Shown here in pieces: positions 42,214 through 45,900 of a stretch of DNA of 45,900 nucleotides. Positions within the stretch are counted from its first letter, which is position 1. Every line of letters starts with the position of its first letter. This DNA is from an uncultured Flavobacteriales bacterium. GTDB taxonomy: Bacteria > Bacteroidota > Bacteroidia > Flavobacteriales_D > Crocinitomicaceae. Under the pieces are notes generated by a model. The model saw only the letters and a list, made by a program, of their open reading frames with translations, had not been told where the DNA came from and did no database searches. A program made the translations under genes and the position numbers. The stretch lies in assembly GCA_903945495.1 (NCBI GenBank), contig CAJAVU010000112.1, forward strand, positions 1 through 45,900, in the 5' to 3' direction.

Positions 42214-43092
42214 ATGAGCGTACTTGTAAATAAAGACTCAAAAGTGATTGTACAAGGATTCACTGGTAGTGAAGGATCCTTCCATGCATCTCAAATGATT
42301 GAATACGGAACCAATGTTGTTGGTGGTGTAACTCCAGGAAAAGGAGGAACTTCTCACTTGGATCGTCCAGTTTTCAATACAGTTGCTGACGCAGTTACTA
42401 AAACAGGTGCAGATGTATCTATTATTTTCGTTCCACCATCATTTGCTGCTGATGCAATTATGGAAGCTGCGAACGCTGGAATTAAAGTAATCGTTTGTAT
42501 TACTGAAGGTATTCCAGTAAATGACATGGTGAAAGCGAAAGAATATATCAAAGGATATGATTGCCGTTTAATCGGACCAAACTGTCCAGGTGTAATTACT
42601 GCTGGAGAAGCGAAAGTTGGTATCATGCCTGGATTCGTTTTCAAAAAAGGAAAAATCGGTATTGTTTCTAAATCAGGAACATTAACATACGAAGCAGCTG
42701 ATCAAGTTGCGAAAGCAGGATTAGGAATCACAACAGCTATCGGAATCGGTGGAGATCCAATTATTGGAACAACTACAAAAGAAGCGGTTGAATTGTTGAT
42801 GAACGATCCAGAAACAGAAGGAATCATCATGATTGGTGAAATCGGTGGTAACTTAGAAGCAATTGCTGCACGTTGGATTAAAGACAACGCTAAGAAACCA
42901 GTTGTAGGATTCATCGCTGGTGAAACTGCTCCGAAAGGAAGAACAATGGGTCACGCTGGTGCAATCGTTGGAGGTGACGAGGATACTGCTGAAGCTAAAA
43001 AACGTATCATGAGAGAATGTGGAATTCACGTAGTTGATTCTCCAGCTCACATCGGTGCTAAAATGGCTGAAGTATTAGGCGTAATGGCATAA
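42214..43092 (+). CDS. sucD: Succinate-CoA ligase (ADP-forming) subunit alpha
   Basis: A 292-residue TCA-cycle enzyme subunit interconverting succinyl-CoA and succinate with nucleotide phosphorylation. The phosphorylated histidine is His247 in [12 protein letters not shown]. The CoA-binding N-terminal domain has [13 protein letters not shown] and [17 protein letters not shown] and [12 protein letters not shown] are further family motifs. The length is standard. The beta subunit gene sucC is not adjacent, so the two are transcribed separately. The gene has its own promoter and a strong terminator, forming a single-gene unit. Confidence 0.96.
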   Translation: MSVLVNKDSKVIVQGFTGSEGSFHASQMIEYGTNVVGGVTPGKGGTSHLDRPVFNTVADAVTKTGADVSIIFVPPSFAADAIMEAANAGIKVIVCITEGIPVNDMVKAKEYIKGYDCRLIGPNCPGVITAGEAKVGIMPGFVFKKGKIGIVSKSGTLTYEAADQVAKAGLGITTAIGIGGDPIIGTTTKEAVELLMNDPETEGIIMIGEIGGNLEAIAARWIKDNAKKPVVGFIAGETAPKGRTMGHAGAIVGGDEDTAEAKKRIMRECGIHVVDSPAHIGAKMAEVLGVMA

Positions 43093-43113
43093 GAGATAAA
43101 ACGTTTATCGTTG

Positions 43114-43145
43114 AAAAGGTGTTAGTTTTCTAGCACCTTTTTTTT
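43114..43145 (+). terminator. sucD terminator
   Basis: A 12-bp stem (43114-43125 with 43130-43141, one G-U pair) with a TTTT loop is followed by a run of eight T. It lies 21 bases after the sucD stop. Confidence 0.9.
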
Positions 43146-43202
43146 GTGGGATAAAAATTCATACGATTGGAGTGATGGACTGGTTATGTTGAAAGTAACA
43201 AA

Positions 43203-43270
43203 GTAGCAATGTTGTAATGTTGTAATGTTGTAATGTTGTAATGTTGTAATGTTGTAATGTTGTAATGTTG
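43203..43270. repeat. GTTGTAAT tandem array
   Basis: Seven perfect 8-base GTTGTAAT units (43211-43266) are flanked by the degenerate units GTAGCAAT and GTTG. The array lies between the sucD terminator and the gene at 43388; the remaining ~200 bases of that spacer show no gene. TACCTTTA (43356-43363) is a near-match to a -7 box for the next gene. Confidence 0.92.
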
Positions 43271-43387
43271 CTAATTAACAACTTTGCAAGTTAACAATCT
43301 TACTTATAACTCCCAATTTTACTGATCTACAGATGTATTTCTAAATTCTAATTCGTACCTTTAATCAACGAGAAACACCAAATAATC

Positions 43388-43909
43388 ATGGTAAAAGATT
43401 TATTAGAAGAACATTATAAACAGCATGGTTTTCCCAAATTAGCTTCACGTTTTATTCGGGAGCCACACTTGATTCCTGAATTAGTTGAAATTGCAATTAG
43501 TGATTTAAAACATCCGTTTCCTGAATGTGCTTCTTGGCTCTTAACCCACATCGTTAAAACTAACCCGGAATTACTCGAAGAATTTCAACCGCGATTTATT
43601 GATTGCTTATTAAAGAGTAAAAACCAAAGTGTCTTACGAAATCTTTGCAATACCTGCTCGCATCTTCCGCTAATCGATTATAAAGAATCCGAATTTCTCG
43701 ATCAATTAATTGAATTCATCAAAGACGATTCGAATAAAGTTGCCCTCTTTGTTTATGGGATGTACAAGCTAATTCAATTCACGCAAAAATACCCGGAAAT
43801 AAAAACAGAGATTGAGGGAATAATCGAACTGAAACAAACAATAAACATTCAACCTGCAGTTCGTATTGGCATTCGAAACTATTTAAAAGCAACGAAATCG
43901 ATTGCGTAA
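43388..43909 (+). CDS. Helical hypothetical protein, HEAT-like
   Basis: A 173-residue cytoplasmic protein without signal peptide or membrane segment. It is almost entirely amphipathic helices: FPKLASRFIREPHLIPELVEIAIS, HPFPECASWLLTHIVKTNPELL, NQSVLRNLCNTCSHLPL and KVALFVYGMYKLIQFTQKYPEIK. The helix-turn-helix rhythm resembles HEAT or armadillo-type repeats and suggests a protein-binding adaptor. I do not recognise a named family. The patatin-like gene follows after 56 bases in the same direction. Confidence 0.75.
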   Translation: MVKDLLEEHYKQHGFPKLASRFIREPHLIPELVEIAISDLKHPFPECASWLLTHIVKTNPELLEEFQPRFIDCLLKSKNQSVLRNLCNTCSHLPLIDYKESEFLDQLIEFIKDDSNKVALFVYGMYKLIQFTQKYPEIKTEIEGIIELKQTINIQPAVRIGIRNYLKATKSIA

Positions 43910-43965
43910 AAAACAGTACATTTACACAGTCTTAACATTGAATCAAAACCACTACACATCTACAA

Positions 43966-44808
43966 ATGTCAAAAAAAGCTTTAATCATTCAAGGAGGCGG
44001 TTTCCGAACGGGATTCAGCGCTGGAGTATTGGATGCTTTCATCGAAAAAGAATACAATCCTTTTGATATATATGCAGGTGTTTCTGGGGGTGCAATTGCT
44101 GCTTCCTATTTTCTTCAACAAGAAAAACGCAAATGCTTGGAAGCTATGTTTTGCTTAACAGACAACTCGCGTTTTATCAATTATCGAAATTTAGTGCGAT
44201 CGAAGCCTGTGATGGATGTTGATTTCTTTCGTGAAATTTCTAGTGATTTAGTTCCTTTAGACATCTCAAAAGTTATTGCAAACAGCAAGGACAAAAAGAT
44301 TGGAATTGTAATGACCAATGCGAACAATGGAAATCCCCATTATCACGAACCAACTCAAGAAACTTGGATTGATGCCCTAATTGCTTCTAGCTCGATGCCA
44401 CTTGTGACGAAAGGTGCACATCGTATTGGCGATGATGATTTCATGGATGGCGCTTGGAGTGATTCGCTGCCTGTGAAATGGGCCGTTGAACAAGGTGCAA
44501 CTGATATTTTGATTATCCGAACGACCGCTGAGAAAGAAAAAATGCAACAATCGTGGTTAGATTATTTTGGTGAATTGTACAATTGGCGTCAAAAAGATAT
44601 CAAGCGCATCTTTCAAACCAATCATATTAAATTCAATCAATCATTGGAGTTTATTCTGAATCCTCCTGCCGGTATTAGAATTCAACAAATTGCACCCGAT
44701 AAAAAACTGCATGCCCAACAACATTCTAATTCGTCCGAATTGATCACAAAAGATCATGCGTTTGGATATGAGAAGGGATTGGCTATTTTAGAAGGAATGA
44801 AGATATAA
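43966..44808 (+). CDS. Patatin-like phospholipase family protein
   Basis: A 280-residue serine lipase/acyl hydrolase of the RssA/YjjU-like patatin group. The oxyanion motif is IQGGGFRTGFSAG (residues 8-20), the nucleophile is Ser40 in YAGVSGGAIAASY, and the dyad aspartate is Asp161 in FMDGAWSDSLP. There is no signal peptide, so it acts inside the cell, probably on membrane phospholipids or lysophospholipids. The length suits the compact bacterial form. Confidence 0.92.
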   Translation: MSKKALIIQGGGFRTGFSAGVLDAFIEKEYNPFDIYAGVSGGAIAASYFLQQEKRKCLEAMFCLTDNSRFINYRNLVRSKPVMDVDFFREISSDLVPLDISKVIANSKDKKIGIVMTNANNGNPHYHEPTQETWIDALIASSSMPLVTKGAHRIGDDDFMDGAWSDSLPVKWAVEQGATDILIIRTTAEKEKMQQSWLDYFGELYNWRQKDIKRIFQTNHIKFNQSLEFILNPPAGIRIQQIAPDKKLHAQQHSNSSELITKDHAFGYEKGLAILEGMKI

Positions 44809-44851
44809 GAACTGTTGTAAAATTTAACTATTTAAATTTTACATCCCGAAC

Positions 44852-45709
44852 TCATGGCAAATCGATTGAATATTTAAAATCTCTTGTTTGACCAATCTCC
44901 AACCAGTGTAATCCTGCTTTCGTCTTAAAATCTCCCGTATGACTTAGTTCATCAGCCCAGCCCCACCAAGGTTCAATACAGAAAAAAGGTGCGTCTTTCT
45001 TCGTCCAAAAACCAAGAGCATCGATTTGATCAAAATGCATTCGAACCAATTCACCATCCGTTTTATGTACCAATGCAACCCAATTAAAAGGTGGTTTCTT
45101 AATCACAAGTGCATCATTTTCAAAAAGTGCATTGTTCAATTCAAGTTCACCATTACAATCCATAGCCGAACATTGACCTGAATAATAAGCTCCCTCCAAT
45201 TCATGTCGTTCTAATAAAAACGGATTCGAAAAGACCAATTTATAAGCGTCCAATGCATCTTTCAACTGAAATCCTGGATGACCACCTATTGAAAAACCTA
45301 TCTTTTTATCATCCACATTTTTCACAACATACTGCACGTTTACCCCATTTTCAGTTAGTGTATAGCGAATCGTTAAATCAAATTTAAACGGATATTTTTC
45401 TAACGATTCTTCATTCCAAATCAAGTTTAAATCAACAGATTCTGAGGATTGATAGCTTACCGAAAAGTTTTGATCACGTGCAAATCCGTGTTGACTCAGC
45501 TGATATGTTTGACCATCGAACGTGTAAGAATCACTCAATAAACGACCAACGATTGGAAACAAATTTGGCGCTGTTCGATTCCAAAACGCATCGTCTTTTT
45601 TCCATAATACAGATGATTTATCTATTTTATTTACTGAAATTAACTCGGCTCCTTTCAATGAAATGGTAGCGATAATTCCATTTTTGGTCAATTCAACAAC
45701 TTGGTTCAT
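44852..45709 (-). CDS. Aldose 1-epimerase family protein (YeaD/LacX-like)
   Basis: A 285-residue galactose-mutarotase-fold protein. FPIVGRLLSDSYTFDGQTYQLSQHGFARDQNF carries the first catalytic-type His. KKIGFSIGGHPGFQL and FFCIEPWWGWADE carry the second His and the conserved Glu. It lacks a signal peptide. The subgroup includes mutarotases and glucose-6-phosphate 1-epimerases, so the exact sugar is uncertain. It is convergent with the patatin-like gene; the 43-base spacer has no clear terminator. Confidence 0.88.
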   Translation of the reverse strand: MNQVVELTKNGIIATISLKGAELISVNKIDKSSVLWKKDDAFWNRTAPNLFPIVGRLLSDSYTFDGQTYQLSQHGFARDQNFSVSYQSSESVDLNLIWNEESLEKYPFKFDLTIRYTLTENGVNVQYVVKNVDDKKIGFSIGGHPGFQLKDALDAYKLVFSNPFLLERHELEGAYYSGQCSAMDCNGELELNNALFENDALVIKKPPFNWVALVHKTDGELVRMHFDQIDALGFWTKKDAPFFCIEPWWGWADELSHTGDFKTKAGLHWLEIGQTRDFKYSIDLP

Positions 45710-45843
45710 GCATTTTTTTTTACCATTCGAATTTCACTAAAATAATTGAATCATCCTAGGAACTCCTTTTAAACAAAGAAGATTTTCAATATTCGGTCTA
45801 CAATATATTCTTCAATCAAATGTTAAAAAATGAAAAATATAGT

Positions 45844-45860
45844 ACTATGTATTGCATAGT
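45844..45860. promoter_or_regulatory. Perfect palindrome, probable operator
   Basis: ACTATG-TATTG-CATAGT is a perfect 6-bp inverted repeat with a 5-base centre. The putative -33 TTG (45852-45854) of the promoter leaving the window lies in its centre, so a bound protein would block RNA polymerase. The regulator is unknown; PadR-type repressors use sites of similar style, which is only an analogy. Confidence 0.5.
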
Positions 45861-45883
45861 TCATTCTTTTACATATATCTTTG
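45852..45883 (+). promoter_or_regulatory. Promoter reading out of the right end
   Basis: TTG (45852-45854), 21 bases, TATCTTTG (45876-45883, exact TAnnTTTG) point to the right. The AAAATAAAG just before the window end may be the ribosome site of a gene starting outside. Confidence 0.55.
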
Positions 45884-45900
45884 CATTAAAATAAAGATCG

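Noticed and set aside
43203-43270. Regular array considered as a CRISPR or iteron origin
   Set aside because: Units are 8 bases, directly abutting and without spacers; no cas or replication initiator gene is near.

Overview
The window looks like chromosome of a Bacteroidota bacterium, most likely a flavobacterium near the Crocinitomicaceae/Fluviicola group. This is inferred from the AT-rich base composition, the type IX secretion (T9SS) C-terminal sorting domains on several large exported proteins, short A-rich leaders in place of strong Shine-Dalgarno sites, and promoters of the Bacteroidota type (TTG, about 19-21 bases, TAnnTTTG). I see no rRNA, tRNA, CRISPR array, prophage or insertion sequence.

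Layout. 1-2027: two overlapping FKBP prolyl isomerase genes behind a strong terminator, then a 53-codon internally deleted remnant of a DUF2490-type outer membrane protein. 2024-8541: a dabA-dabB-sulP operon (read right to left) for energised CO2/bicarbonate accumulation. 8660-9040: a small exported protein. 9119-17283: a T9SS cargo locus, with one 1438-residue beta-helix protein followed by three related cargo genes. The last two cargo genes each sit behind a copy of the 3' end of the big gene, so a unit of about 1.4 kb has been tandemly amplified. 17390-23954: a seven-gene sulfur/methionine operon (metY, metX, hom, two YeeE/YedE half-transporters, osmC, metZ-like) headed by a SAM-I riboswitch. 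Between riboswitch and metY lies a 38-codon reading frame ending in five consecutive cysteines.

24066-30277: a small membrane-anchored protein, an AI-2E family permease, a lipoprotein, a small secreted protein, L-2-hydroxyglutarate oxidase, an acyltransferase and a GxxExxY protein. 30445-36389: a PNGase F-related/LamG T9SS protein, a TerB-like protein and an M14 peptidase. 36493-40645: RNA-modification and tRNA maturation genes (trmD, tsaC, CCA nucleotidyltransferase), then a pRiA4b ORF-3-like protein and a methyltransferase. 40684-45709: a TraB/GumN protein, an FKBP lipoprotein, sucD with its own promoter and terminator, a helical protein of unknown role, a patatin-like phospholipase and an aldose epimerase family protein. 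The right edge holds a promoter with an overlapping palindrome for a gene outside the window.

The most interesting features are not protein families. (1) A candidate two-level control region senses SAM through a riboswitch and perhaps cysteine through a Cys-run leader peptide. (2) Many genes end in short tandem 'words' of 6-8 bases that begin in or right after the stop codon and usually carry stop triplets. A larger composite word element occurs in opposite orientation at two loci, and a piece of related text encodes the signal peptide of the M14 peptidase. (3) The T9SS cargo locus shows tandem amplification, retained open 3' gene fragments, mosaic divergence and a conserved hairpin inside the signal-peptide codons.
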